NCBI RefSeq assembly: GCF_016587415.1
Contig: NZ_BNJI01000001.1
Location: 4,565,501-4,629,500, forward strand
DNA length: 64,000 bases
DNA from: Ktedonobacter sp. SOSP1-85
GTDB lineage: Bacteria > Chloroflexota > Ktedonobacteria > Ktedonobacterales > Ktedonobacteraceae
Direction: 5' to 3'
The translations under genes were made by a program, and so were the position numbers. The notes under the pieces are model-generated. The model had not been told where the DNA came from. It did not search any database and saw only the letters and a program-made list of their open reading frames with translations. Within the stretch, counting starts at the first letter, position 1; each line of letters opens with the position of its first letter. This document shows, piece after piece, positions 1 through 8,236 of the stretch.

Positions 1-761
1 ACGCGGGCTTCTCCATTCCAGCGGTGGTAACGGGCAAGCCGCTCTCGATTGGTGGCAGCGAGGGGCGCAACGAGGCGACCGCCACAGGTGTCTTGTTCGT
101 GAGCAGGCGCGCTGCCCAGCGCCTGGGTATGCCCTTGAAGGGGGCACGAGTGAGCATCCAGGGCTTTGGCAATGCGGGGGCGATTGCCGCACGCCTCTTC
201 CATAACGAGGGCTGTAAGGTGGTTGCGGTCTGTGATAGTCGTGGTGGCATCTACAACGAGGATGGCCTGGACCCTGCAGCGGTGCTGCGCCACAAGCAAG
301 AGCATGGCTCGGTTGCCAGTTATTCCCTTGGGCAGGTCGTGACACCTGAGGAGACGCTGGAGGTGCCATGCGATGTGCTTATCCCCGCCGCGATTGAAGG
401 TGTGATTCATGCCCAGAATGCCGGGCGCATTCAAGCCCAGATTATTACCGAGGCTGCCAATGGCCCGACAACCCCTGAAGCCGATGCAATCCTTTTCCAG
501 AAGGGGATATTATTAGTTCCTGATATCCTGGCCAATGCAGGTGGCGTCACGGTGAGTTACTTTGAGTGGGTACAGGACATTCAAAGCTTTTTCTGGGGGG
601 TCGAGGAAATTACCCGCAGGCTTGAAGTCATCATCAATAAAGCCTTTGACGCGGTTGCGCGGACCGCTGATGAATATCACTGTGATATGCGCCTGGCGGC
701 GAATATGCTGGCAATTGCGCGTGTTGCGGAGGCAACTCAGGTGCGAGGCATCTATCCTTAG
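1..761 (+). CDS. Glu/Leu/Phe/Val dehydrogenase, C-terminal part (5' truncated)
   Basis: The reading frame is open to the window edge, and codons before the first GTG already encode family sequence (AGFSIPAVVTGKPL), so the true start lies upstream. The fragment covers the NAD(P)-binding half of a hexameric glutamate dehydrogenase, which interconverts glutamate and 2-oxoglutarate plus ammonia. Visible marks are the VVTGKPLSIGGSEGR segment, the Rossmann motif GFGNAG, and the late segment ILANAGGVTVSYFEWVQ typical of the family. The substrate specificity (Glu versus Leu or Phe) cannot be settled because the catalytic N-terminal domain is missing. The gene runs convergently into a small acidic protein gene and ends 28 bp before a long palindrome. 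Confidence 0.9.
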   Translation, partial: AGFSIPAVVTGKPLSIGGSEGRNEATATGVLFVSRRAAQRLGMPLKGARVSIQGFGNAGAIAARLFHNEGCKVVAVCDSRGGIYNEDGLDPAAVLRHKQEHGSVASYSLGQVVTPEETLEVPCDVLIPAAIEGVIHAQNAGRIQAQIITEAANGPTTPEADAILFQKGILLVPDILANAGGVTVSYFEWVQDIQSFFWGVEEITRRLEVIINKAFDAVARTADEYHCDMRLAANMLAIARVAEATQVRGIYP

Positions 762-789
762 CACAGGAGCGTTCAGGCGTACGATGTGC

Positions 790-859
790 TTTCTAGCACA
801 CATCAAGAAGCAGGTCGCCTCTCGCGAGAGGCGACCTGCTTCTTGATGTGTGCTAGAAA
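790..859. terminator. 70-bp perfect palindrome between convergent genes
   Basis: Positions 790-824 and 825-859 are exact reverse complements with no spacer, giving 35-bp arms. It sits between the glutamate dehydrogenase gene and the convergent acidic-protein gene, and contains that gene's stop codon (853-855). It lacks a clear T-run on either side. A bidirectional transcription stop is the likely role, but this is inferred from position. Confidence 0.7.
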
Positions 860-1350
860 CCCCGGCGAGTGTCCCGTCGTGGCTTCTTGGCGGGTTTGAC
901 GGCACGAGTTGGCTTGGCCTTCTTGCGTCCGCGTGCGCCCCATTCCGCACCTTCTTCTTCTTCCTCTTCCTCTGCTGAGTCGTAGAGATCTTCTTCTTCT
1001 TCTTCCTCTTCTTCCTCGCTGTACTCTTCGTCTTCAGCGATGTCAACGTCGGGAAGGTCCGCGTCTACAACTTCTTCTAGCTCGTTGCTAGCGAAATCGC
1101 CTACTTCCTCTTCAGCTACCTCTTCCTGATCGAGGGTTGCCGAGGGATGAACGATCTCTTCTTGAATGTTTTCCTGTACGCGAGAAGCTCTGCGAATAGG
1201 AGCAGGCGCAATAGGCGCCTCATTCTCGCCCTCGCTCTCGCCCTCTTCCTTGGGAGCGCCGATGATTCTGCGCCCGGCTGCGACATCCAGCCAGAACTGG
1301 GAATAGTAATGTGGCCTCTCTGAGTCTTTCTCGTTATCTTTTTTCGACAT
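853..1350 (-). CDS. Acidic low-complexity protein with basic tail
   Basis: This encodes 165 residues that I do not recognise. The N-terminal 30 residues look folded (SQFWLDVAAGRRIIGAP). The middle is extremely acidic, with runs of 8 to 9 glutamates around residues 112-137. The last 25 residues are Lys/Arg-rich and end in RRDTRRGF. No signal peptide or membrane segment is visible. The charge pattern suggests a disordered protein that binds basic partners or nucleic acid, but this is speculation. No convincing ribosome binding site precedes the ATG. The stop codon lies inside the 70-bp palindrome. The low-complexity run makes homology-based calls unreliable. Confidence 0.6.
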   Translation of the reverse strand: MSKKDNEKDSERPHYYSQFWLDVAAGRRIIGAPKEEGESEGENEAPIAPAPIRRASRVQENIQEEIVHPSATLDQEEVAEEEVGDFASNELEEVVDADLPDVDIAEDEEYSEEEEEEEEEDLYDSAEEEEEEEGAEWGARGRKKAKPTRAVKPAKKPRRDTRRGF

Positions 1351-1895
1351 GGGTTGCGCGGTCTCGCGTTTGTTGCGTGTACAGGTCCATCATCCCTGGG
1401 GTCCAATCAACGCGCGAGAGCCGCCCCTCCTTTCATTGCACGCCGTAGCGTGTGCGTTTACTGCTGTGTTTATAATGAAGCAATGGGTAACTTACGCTGA
1501 AAAAGAAAGATGAGCCGATACGAGCTTTAGAGCAAGTGAACGATGTTCCGTGCTCAAAGTAGTCCCTCATGTGTCATAATAAAAAGAAAGTGCCAGGCTG
1601 TCAAGGGAGGTTTGAGAGGGATTGAAGCCGCTTGCAGAGCGGTTTTAAGCCTTGTCAAGACCCTAAGTGCATGAATTTTTTGGGTCAAAGGTTTGCGAGA
1701 AAGAAGCCGACAATCCTATAATATTGAAAGCATAACGGAGAGCATCTAACAAAGTAGACCCATTCTGTCGTTTATCTGCATCATCATATATAGTAGATCG
1801 AAAAGTAAAATAATAGGGATATCACCGAGGATGTCCGGCTGTTTGTGTTTTGCCCCGGCAAGAGAGATCGGTGCAACAATAGTGGGAGGAAACCT
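1351..1895. other. Divergent intergenic region upstream of dxs
   Basis: About 545 bp separate the acidic protein gene from dxs. It holds the dxs promoter (1693-1722) and a small hairpin near 1628-1642 (CCGCTTGCAGAGCGG). I see no gene in the remainder; open frames here lack start sites with ribosome binding sites. Confidence 0.5.
1693..1722 (+). promoter_or_regulatory. Probable sigma-70-type promoter for dxs
   Basis: A -35 box TTGCGA (1693-1698) and a perfect -10 box TATAAT (1717-1722) are separated by 18 bp. The start codon of dxs follows 174 bp later, so a leader of about 165 nt is expected. Confidence 0.6.
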
Positions 1896-3833
1896 TTGAC
1901 CAGCATACTTGATACCATTGATAGCCCAGAACAACTGCGCGCCCTCACGGTTCCGCAAATGGAACAACTGGCGGGGGAGATCCGGAAGGAGATTATTGAG
2001 AAGGTCTCCGTACGGGGTGGACATATCGCGCCAAACCTGGGGGTGGTCGAGCTGACAATGGCCTTGCATCGCGTATTTAATACGCCAAATGATCTTCTTG
2101 TCTGGGATATCGGGCACCAGGCCTATGTTCATAAGCTCTTGACCGGGCGCCGTGAGCGCTTCCATACCATTCGCCAGTTTGGTGGTCTCTCTGGTTATCT
2201 GCGCCGTGATGAAAGTCCCTATGATACCTTTGGTGCCAGCCATGCCAGCACCTCGATCTCTGCGGCCTTGGGTATGGCGGCTGCGCGCGATCTGAAAGGT
2301 GAAGATACCAAGGTCGTTGCGATTATCGGTGATGGTGCGCTGACTGGTGGTATGGCCCTGGAAGCCATCAATAACGCTGGCAGCATGAAGAAAAACCTGA
2401 TCATTGTTCTAAACGATAATGATAAATCTATCTCCGACAATGTAGGCGCGCTACATCAATATCTTAGCCAGGTGCGCAAGGTCCAGACGACTCCCAGCTA
2501 TCAGCGCTTGCGCGACATGGCGAAGGGCTCAATCGAGCGTTTCCCTGTGTTGGGCGACAAGGCACGCGAGGCTGCGGGGCGAGCTGAGACCAGCTTTAAG
2601 CAATTTGTGATGCATAGCAAGAGTGGCGCGATCTTCGAAGAATTGGGTATCAAGTTCTTTGGCCCCTTTGATGGACATGATATCCCCGGCATGCTCGATG
2701 TATTCGAGAATGTGAAGCATATCGAGGGGCCGGTGATGGTCCAGGTAGTGACGAAGAAGGGCAAGGGCTGGGAGGTCGCTGAGAGCGATTCTACCAAGTG
2801 GCATGGTCCGGGCGCCTATGATTACAAGACTGGCATCATCAAAAAGAACGCCGGTGATCCTCCGACCTACACTGAAGTCTTTGCCAACACTCTGGTTGAG
2901 ATCGCGGAGAAAGACCCCTCAGTGGTTGGTATTACCGCCGCCATGGCTGAGGGCACGGGCCTGAAGAAGATGCACCAGCGTTTCCCCGAGCGCTACTTTG
3001 ACGTGGGCATTGCCGAACAGCATGCCGTGACCTTTGCCGCTGGTATGGCGACGCTGGGTATTAAACCCGTGATCGCGATCTACTCCACCTTTATGCAGCG
3101 CGCCTTCGACCAGGTCATGCATGACGTCTGTGTGCAGGACCTGCACGTCGTCTTCGCCATGGATCGCGCCGGAATCGTGGGCGAGGATGGCCAGACGCAG
3201 CATGGCGTCTTTGATACCGCCTTTATGCGTATTCTTCCCCATATGAAGGTTATGGCGCCCAAGGATGAAGAGGAACTGCGCCATATGCTCTATACCGCCG
3301 TGTACCTGGATGGCCCGGTTGCCTTGCGCTATCCTCGTGGCAAGGCGCTGGGTATCGAGATGAGCGACGAACTTCACATGTTGGAGGTCGGTAAAGCTGA
3401 GCTACTCAGTCCCGCGACATTGGAGGAGGCGGAGCGCACCGATTGCGCGATTCTAGCCTATGGCTCAACGGTGGCCCAGGCGGAGATCGCGGCCAAAGAA
3501 CTGGCGCAGGAAGGCATTAAGGCAACCATCGTCAATGCGCGCTGGGCCAAGCCGCTGGACGAAGAGTTGTTCTTGCACCTGGCGAAAACGACGCGCCGCA
3601 TCGTCACCATTGAAGATCATGTGCTGGCTGGTGGCTTTGGCAGTGCCGTACTGGAGCTGTTCGAGCAGCATGGGCTGTTGCGCGATATCGAGACGCGATT
3701 GATCGCTCTCCCCGATAAATATGTGGAGCATGGTGCGCCGACGATCTTAAAGGAGCTTTATGGTCTCTCCTCCGCGCACCTGAAAGAGGTTGTACGCGAG
3801 ATGCTGGGGACCCAGCAGCATACCCTGGCCTAA
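1896..3833 (+). CDS. dxs: 1-deoxy-D-xylulose-5-phosphate synthase
   Basis: This thiamine-diphosphate enzyme condenses pyruvate with glyceraldehyde 3-phosphate, the first step of the MEP isoprenoid pathway. The TTG at 1896 is chosen because GGGAGGA lies 5 bp upstream; it gives 645 residues, normal for the family. The ThDP motif GDG is at residues 145-147, followed by the ND pair of IVLNDNDKSISDN. The transketolase pyrimidine-binding domain contains the glutamate motif VGIAEQHAVTFAAG and the segment DRAGIVGEDGQTQHG. dxr and ispG of the same pathway are 9-11 kb downstream. The gene stands alone and ends in a long bidirectional hairpin. Confidence 0.96.
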   Translation: MTSILDTIDSPEQLRALTVPQMEQLAGEIRKEIIEKVSVRGGHIAPNLGVVELTMALHRVFNTPNDLLVWDIGHQAYVHKLLTGRRERFHTIRQFGGLSGYLRRDESPYDTFGASHASTSISAALGMAAARDLKGEDTKVVAIIGDGALTGGMALEAINNAGSMKKNLIIVLNDNDKSISDNVGALHQYLSQVRKVQTTPSYQRLRDMAKGSIERFPVLGDKAREAAGRAETSFKQFVMHSKSGAIFEELGIKFFGPFDGHDIPGMLDVFENVKHIEGPVMVQVVTKKGKGWEVAESDSTKWHGPGAYDYKTGIIKKNAGDPPTYTEVFANTLVEIAEKDPSVVGITAAMAEGTGLKKMHQRFPERYFDVGIAEQHAVTFAAGMATLGIKPVIAIYSTFMQRAFDQVMHDVCVQDLHVVFAMDRAGIVGEDGQTQHGVFDTAFMRILPHMKVMAPKDEEELRHMLYTAVYLDGPVALRYPRGKALGIEMSDELHMLEVGKAELLSPATLEEAERTDCAILAYGSTVAQAEIAAKELAQEGIKATIVNARWAKPLDEELFLHLAKTTRRIVTIEDHVLAGGFGSAVLELFEQHGLLRDIETRLIALPDKYVEHGAPTILKELYGLSSAHLKEVVREMLGTQQHTLA

Positions 3834-3858
3834 TAGAAACCTAAAAACAATATCGATA

Positions 3859-3921
3859 AGAAAAATAGTGTGTTGCGTCGTGGCAGCCCGAGGCTGCCAC
3901 GACGCAACACACTATTTTTCT
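3859..3921. terminator. Long hairpin between convergent dxs and ABC ATPase genes
   Basis: Arms 3859-3888 and 3892-3921 are perfectly complementary over 30 bp, with the loop CGA. The right arm ends in a T-rich stretch, and the left arm carries the matching A-run, so it can act as an intrinsic terminator in both directions. It includes the final codons of the ABC gene (stop at 3912-3914). Confidence 0.8.
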
Positions 3922-4598
3922 CTTATAATGCGCCCGTCGCGCATATTGATGAGGCGATCTGCCATGGCCCCAATCTCCTGAGCGTGGGTGACCAGGACGA
4001 AGGTCTGCTGCTGCGTCTGATTGAGAGTGACGAGTAACTGGAGGATCTCCTGAGCGGTCTCGCTGTCAAGGTTGCCGGTGGGTTCATCGGCCCAGACAAT
4101 GGCGGGATTATTGGTCAGGGCGCGGGCGATGGTGACACGCTGGCGCTGGCCACCAGAGAGTTCAGCGGGTCGATGTAAGGCGCGCTGTCCCAGGCCGACC
4201 AGCTCAAGCATCTCCAGGGCGCGCTTACGCGCCTGGCGGGCAGGCACCCTGGCGACCAGCAGGGGCAACTCAACGTTTTCCACGGCGCTCAGCACGGGGA
4301 GGAGGTTAAAGTCCTGAAAAATGAAGCCCATGTGGCGTGCGCGAAACGATGTGCGCGCGTTATCGCTCAGGTCGCGTAGGTTTTGTCCCGCGATCGCGAT
4401 CTCGCCTTCATCGATGGTATCAAGCCCCGAGAGGCAGTTAAGGAGGGTGGTCTTGCCACTCCCACTCTGCCCCATAATGGCGACCATCTCCCCACGTGCG
4501 ACTGAGAGGTTAATATCTCCTAGAGCCTCGATGCGCTGCTGTCCCAGGCGATACGTTTTTTTGACATGCTGGGCTTCAATAATGGGTATCGTGTTCAT
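3912..4598 (-). CDS. ABC transporter ATP-binding protein, LolD/MacB-type
   Basis: A 228-residue nucleotide-binding subunit. Walker A GQSGSGKTT is at about residue 43, the signature LSGGQRQRV at about 147, and Walker B plus D-loop IVWADEPTGNLD at about 167. The spacing and EPTGNLDSET match the MacB/LolD/FtsE-like family, which powers extrusion of lipoproteins, peptides or drugs with FtsX-like permeases. No permease gene is adjacent, which is unusual for this family. The ATG overlaps the stop of the upstream Crp/Fnr gene (ATGA), so the two are translationally coupled. Confidence 0.92.
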   Translation of the reverse strand: MNTIPIIEAQHVKKTYRLGQQRIEALGDINLSVARGEMVAIMGQSGSGKTTLLNCLSGLDTIDEGEIAIAGQNLRDLSDNARTSFRARHMGFIFQDFNLLPVLSAVENVELPLLVARVPARQARKRALEMLELVGLGQRALHRPAELSGGQRQRVTIARALTNNPAIVWADEPTGNLDSETAQEILQLLVTLNQTQQQTFVLVTHAQEIGAMADRLINMRDGRIIREK

Positions 4599-5353
4599 GG
4601 CGCACTCCTTCCTGTACCGAGTTCGGGGTTGGCGAGCGTGGCTAGCAGGTGAGGCGAGGTGATAAGAATATGCCGTCGTCCAGGCTCGATTGTGCCAAGA
4701 TCTTTAAGCTCGCGTAGGGTCGCGCTGACCGTTTCCCGGTAAACACCCAGGTGTTCGGCCAGCTCTTCGTGAGTCAGACCCGTCACCACCAGTTGACCCT
4801 GCTCACGTGCCTGGGCGTGCGCCAGTTGTAGCAGGAGGGTAGCCAGGCGTGCGAGGGTGCTTTTGAAGGTGGTATTAATCAGTTGTGTCTCGATCTGGTG
4901 AAGGCGCTGCTCAACGCTATAGAAGAGCGCGAGGGCCACGCCGGGCCGTTGGCTTGCCAGGTGTTCGATATCGTGCCTGGAGATGCTATACACGCGAGTG
5001 GGAGAGACGGCCTCTGCGAAGTGGCGCTGCTGTCCCTGCCCCAGCAGGAGCGTTTCACCAAAGCATGCTCCAGGTTGGAGAGTTGCCATAATCAGTTTCC
5101 GCCCATCGGGCGAGAGATGATAGAGGTGAACGGCGCCTTGCTTCAAGAGAAACAAGGCGCTGCCAGCATCGCCGGGCCGATAGAAGACAAAGCCGGATGG
5201 GTATGACGTCTCGGTTGTACGCTGGTGCAGTGCGTTAAGATCGTCCGCGGGTAAGTGGCGGAAGAGTTCACTGCGTGCCAGGAAGGCATCCCTTGCGCCT
5301 GTCTGTTTGTGTGATACTGGACGTTGCTGGTTCAGCGCTTGTTTCTCTTGCAC
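4595..5353 (-). CDS. Crp/Fnr-family transcriptional regulator
   Basis: This is a 252-residue regulator starting at GTG 5353. Residues about 28-145 form a cyclic-nucleotide-binding-type beta-roll (GSALFLLKQGAVHLYHLSPDGRKLIM). A winged helix-turn-helix follows at about 188-225 (THEELAEHLGVYRETVSATLRELK). No cysteine cluster for an Fnr-type iron-sulfur centre is present, so it is more Crp-like, although the ligand is unknown. The overlap with the ABC ATPase gene suggests it controls that transporter. The start has only a distant AAGGAA upstream, so the first residues are uncertain. Confidence 0.9.
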   Translation of the reverse strand: MQEKQALNQQRPVSHKQTGARDAFLARSELFRHLPADDLNALHQRTTETSYPSGFVFYRPGDAGSALFLLKQGAVHLYHLSPDGRKLIMATLQPGACFGETLLLGQGQQRHFAEAVSPTRVYSISRHDIEHLASQRPGVALALFYSVEQRLHQIETQLINTTFKSTLARLATLLLQLAHAQAREQGQLVVTGLTHEELAEHLGVYRETVSATLRELKDLGTIEPGRRHILITSPHLLATLANPELGTGRSAP

Positions 5354-5398
5354 GATGGCACTTGTATTCCTTCATCTGAAATGATGGTGTAACAAGTG

Positions 5399-6412
5399 CT
5401 ATTGTACCATTACATGCTTGGTGTTGGAGCTGAGATGTTCGATAAGTTCCTCTTGATCCCCCTCAACCAGCCTGGTGAAGTCAGGATGACGCGGATCGAT
5501 TTCCGGCAAGGGTGTGGTGGGCACAAACTGGCCCGGCAGGCGTTGTTCAGGTAAAAGCTGTTCGCCTATAAACTGTCCACCCATGCTCGTGAAGTAGATG
5601 GCCTCGGTCCGATTGCGAGCGCGAAGCTTCTCAAAGATGTTCTGCACATGCTTATGGACCGTCGATTCAGCGATACAGAGTTCTTTGGCGATCTCGCGGT
5701 TCTTGCGACCCAGGCGCATCAGGTCGAGGATCTCACGCTCGCGCCCGGTCAGGGGGCGTGGCCGGCGCCTGGGCTTGTCACCCTTTGCGGCCTCCTCATC
5801 GCCCTCGTCATCAGCTTTCTCATCTACTTCAACCTGTTCCTCCAGCTCCCCAGTGGTGCGATTGAGTAGCTCGCTAGTTGCGTTCTCGTGGAGTGCCTGC
5901 ACTTTTGCGGCTCGTCGAACGCGGCGTGGTGTACGATAGGCTATGGCTTCGGGTGAGAAGCGCGTGGTATAAAATTGTTCCTGTGTTCGCCAGATATTGC
6001 GAATATAGGCCAGGACCTGGCTGGCGAGGGCCCCTGGAATGCAGAGATCGTTGCGAGCGGCGCAGCGTACCGCGTGGATGAGCGCATCGGGCTCTATATC
6101 TTTAGTGATGTAGCCCATTGCTCCGCGCTGGAGGGCGCGAAAGACGTGTACATCTTCATGCGCGGCAGTAAAGATGATGACACGCGAATGTGGTGAGTGT
6201 GCCAGGACGCGCTCGGTTGCATCAAAGCCATTGCAGTCAGGCATATCCATATCCATTAAGATAACGTCTGGCTGCGTCTGTTGGGCCTGTGCCTCGGCCT
6301 CTTGCCCCGTGCTGGCCTCGGCCACCACATTGAAGTCGGCCTCCTTTTCGAGGACCTCGCGGACCGCGCGTCTCATAAGCGAATGATCATCAACAATGAG
6401 GATCTTTACCAT
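5399..6412 (-). CDS. NarL/LuxR-type response regulator with C-terminal extension
   Basis: The receiver domain (about residues 2-120) carries the acidic pocket VDD, the phosphorylatable Asp54 in ILMDMDMP, and the conserved Lys of YITKDIEP. A charged linker rich in Glu/Asp and ending RRRPRP leads to a LuxR-type helix-turn-helix (about 225-285: LTGREREILDLMRLGRKNREIAKELCIAESTVHKHVQNI). About 50 further residues follow the helix-turn-helix, more than usual. The ATG at 6412 is preferred over an upstream in-frame start at 6454 because the receiver fold begins right there (MVKILIVDD). No histidine kinase gene is adjacent. Two palindromes lie upstream and may be operators. Confidence 0.9.
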   Translation of the reverse strand: MVKILIVDDHSLMRRAVREVLEKEADFNVVAEASTGQEAEAQAQQTQPDVILMDMDMPDCNGFDATERVLAHSPHSRVIIFTAAHEDVHVFRALQRGAMGYITKDIEPDALIHAVRCAARNDLCIPGALASQVLAYIRNIWRTQEQFYTTRFSPEAIAYRTPRRVRRAAKVQALHENATSELLNRTTGELEEQVEVDEKADDEGDEEAAKGDKPRRRPRPLTGREREILDLMRLGRKNREIAKELCIAESTVHKHVQNIFEKLRARNRTEAIYFTSMGGQFIGEQLLPEQRLPGQFVPTTPLPEIDPRHPDFTRLVEGDQEELIEHLSSNTKHVMVQ

Positions 6413-6876
6413 GTGCTTAAAATCCCTTTCTACTTCAACTACCCCTATAAACAATCTTAGCTGCGTTATTCTAGCTTTTTAGCTATAAATGTGTATGGGT
6501 ATACACTATACTATACTGTCTGTTTCAAGAAACAGACAGTATTATTTGAGGTGTTGCCTTACACGCACGAGATGAATGCGTCGAGGCATATATTTTTTCC
6601 TCCGGGGAAGAAACAGTATAGGTGTTGGGCTGGGGGTCGGGAGGCGTTGCAGTGATATCCAGAGCGGGCTGGGGGTCGAAAGGCAGGCGACAAGATGGAC
6701 GCGCGCTAAACGCGTTTTACCTTGCATACTCTTCCTCCACTCTTTACACCACCACTATTTTGTCCTACTCAAGTATACGCTATTTTAGCGTTTTTAGGGA
6801 AGATAGTAGCCAATGAGGCTATTGTGTTTTCTGAGATTGCGAAAAAAGGGAAGAACGGCTCTGCTTGGCAAATTTC
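6413..6876. other. Intergenic region with palindromes and a direct repeat
   Basis: This gap lies between the response regulator and the rpsB promoter. It contains two palindromes (6491-6506 and 6513-6542) and a 13-bp direct repeat, GGGCTGGGGGTCG, at 6627 and 6666. No supported gene is seen. Confidence 0.5.
6491..6542. promoter_or_regulatory. Tandem palindromes upstream of response regulator
   Basis: Positions 6491-6506 form GTGTAT-GGGT-ATACAC. Positions 6513-6542 form a perfect inverted repeat with 14-bp arms (ATACTGTCTGTTTC) around AA. They lie 79-130 bp upstream of the response regulator ATG, where operators would be expected. Neither has a T-run on the proper side, so terminator function is less likely. 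Confidence 0.45.
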
Positions 6877-6905
6877 TTGCGTCCGTAGTCTCACTATGCT
6901 ATACT
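6877..6905 (+). promoter_or_regulatory. Probable promoter for rpsB
   Basis: TTGCGT (6877-6882) and TATACT (6900-6905) are separated by exactly 17 bp. The GTG of rpsB is 220 bp downstream, leaving a leader of about 210 nt with several short inverted repeats. Such a leader could host S2 autoregulation as known for other rpsB genes, but the structure was not demonstrated here. Confidence 0.65.
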
Positions 6906-7124
6906 TCTCAACTGGCAGGATCCGGTATGTTCCTGCACAAGTTGTGTTTACGCACGATTGATTGTGTATAGTATCACAACGTATTACAACAGACTACGCA
7001 CGCTCTGCGACCAGGCACGCCCTGGGGTCCATCAGCTTGATTAAACAGCTTGGTAGTGGTAGTACCGGGGGGCCCTGTTGTCAGGTAAGAGTCGCGAGCG
7101 GAGGTCAAAGGGAGGATTTGTATC

Positions 7125-8009
7125 GTGGCTAACATTATCTCAATGAAGCAACTTCTTGAGGCAGGCGTCCACTTTGGACATCAGACGCGGCGCTGGAACC
7201 CGAAGATGCAGCAGTTCATCTTCATGGACCGCAACGGCATTCATATCATCGATCTCCAGCAGACCGTGACGCGCTTGAATGAGGCCTACAAGTTTGTCGA
7301 GCAGCTCGCCGCTAGCGGCGGTACCTTGCTCTTTGTGGGCACGAAGAAGCAGGCGCAGGAGGCCGTGGCTGAGGAGGCCAAGCGCTGTGGTATGTTCTAT
7401 GTCAACCAGCGCTGGCTGGGTGGTATGCTCACCAACTTCCAGACCATTCAGTTGCGCATTAAATACCTGCGCGACCTGGAGCGCCGCCGCGACAGTGGCG
7501 AGTTCGAGCGTCTGCCCAAGAAAGAAGTCCAGCGCTTGCAGGACGACATTGCGCGCCTGGAGCGCATCCTGGGCGGTATCAAAGACATGAGGTCGCTCCC
7601 CAGTGCACTCTTCATCATCGACACACGTAAAGAGCGCACCGCGGTGCTTGAGGCCCTGCGCCTGGAGATTCCTATTATCGCGCTTGCCGATACCAACTGC
7701 GATCCCGACGAGATGGATTATCCCATCCCTGCAAACGACGACGCTATTCGCGCGGTTCGTCTCCTGTGCGCCAAGATTGCTGATGCCGCGGTCGAAGGTC
7801 GCCGTCAGCTTGAGGCCCTGCATAAGGACGAGACCACGGGCGAGGAAGAGGTTCAGGCCGAGGAGCCACAGGCCGCTGCTGCAGCCCCACAGGTAGCAGC
7901 TCCACAGGCCACAGTCCCAGAGGCAGCCCCAGAGGCAGCCCCTCAGGCTTCTTCAGAGGCCGAGAGCCCGGCCGCCGGTTCTGAGGGCGAGCTGGTTACG
8001 AAAGAGTAA
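7125..8009 (+). CDS. rpsB: 30S ribosomal protein S2
   Basis: This is a 294-residue small-subunit protein. The core (residues 1-235) matches S2 closely: KQLLEAGVHFGHQTRRWNPKM at the N-terminus, then LFVGTKKQAQEAV, NQRWLGGMLTNF and PIIALADTNCDPD. The last 55 residues are an Ala/Pro/Glu-rich tail absent from the 241-residue E. coli protein, probably disordered. The start is GTG with GGGAGG 9 bp upstream. It precedes tsf, the classic rpsB-tsf-pyrH-frr order, but an attenuator-like hairpin separates them. Confidence 0.97.
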   Translation: MANIISMKQLLEAGVHFGHQTRRWNPKMQQFIFMDRNGIHIIDLQQTVTRLNEAYKFVEQLAASGGTLLFVGTKKQAQEAVAEEAKRCGMFYVNQRWLGGMLTNFQTIQLRIKYLRDLERRRDSGEFERLPKKEVQRLQDDIARLERILGGIKDMRSLPSALFIIDTRKERTAVLEALRLEIPIIALADTNCDPDEMDYPIPANDDAIRAVRLLCAKIADAAVEGRRQLEALHKDETTGEEEVQAEEPQAAAAAPQVAAPQATVPEAAPEAAPQASSEAESPAAGSEGELVTKE

Positions 8010-8025
8010 CACACAGCAGCAAGTA

Positions 8026-8068
8026 AGCGGGGGCAAGAGGCGAACAATTCCTCCTGCGCCCGCTTTTT
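8026..8068 (+). terminator. Terminator or attenuator between rpsB and tsf
   Basis: Arms 8026-8040 and 8050-8064 pair over 15 bp with two mismatches and a 9-nt loop. They are followed by five T residues (8064-8068). It probably reduces read-through from rpsB into tsf. Confidence 0.65.
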
Positions 8069-8178
8069 CCTGTACTCCAGGTCAGGTACTTCTTTCCTAG
8101 GCCGGGCGTGCGGCGCCTCATGAAAGCGTGTTTCACATTTGTCAAGCACTCGAGTGCCAAAAAAAAGGGCGGTGGTCA

Positions 8179-8207
8179 TTGCGCCGCCCACGGCACCTGA
8201 GTATCAT
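8179..8207 (+). promoter_or_regulatory. Possible promoter for tsf
   Basis: TTGCGC (8179-8184) and TATCAT (8202-8207) are 17 bp apart, 30 bp before the tsf ATG. Its position after the rpsB terminator suggests separate expression of tsf. Confidence 0.45.
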
Positions 8208-8236
8208 ACATCTACGGAATTGAGGAGAAATCAACC

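Noticed and set aside
513..1046. Long Lys/Arg-rich open frame opposite glutamate dehydrogenase and the acidic gene
   Set aside because: It is the shadow of the Glu-rich codons and the dehydrogenase gene, with implausible composition.
7140..7823. 227-codon frame opposite rpsB
   Set aside because: Antisense shadow of a highly conserved ribosomal gene; no start signal.
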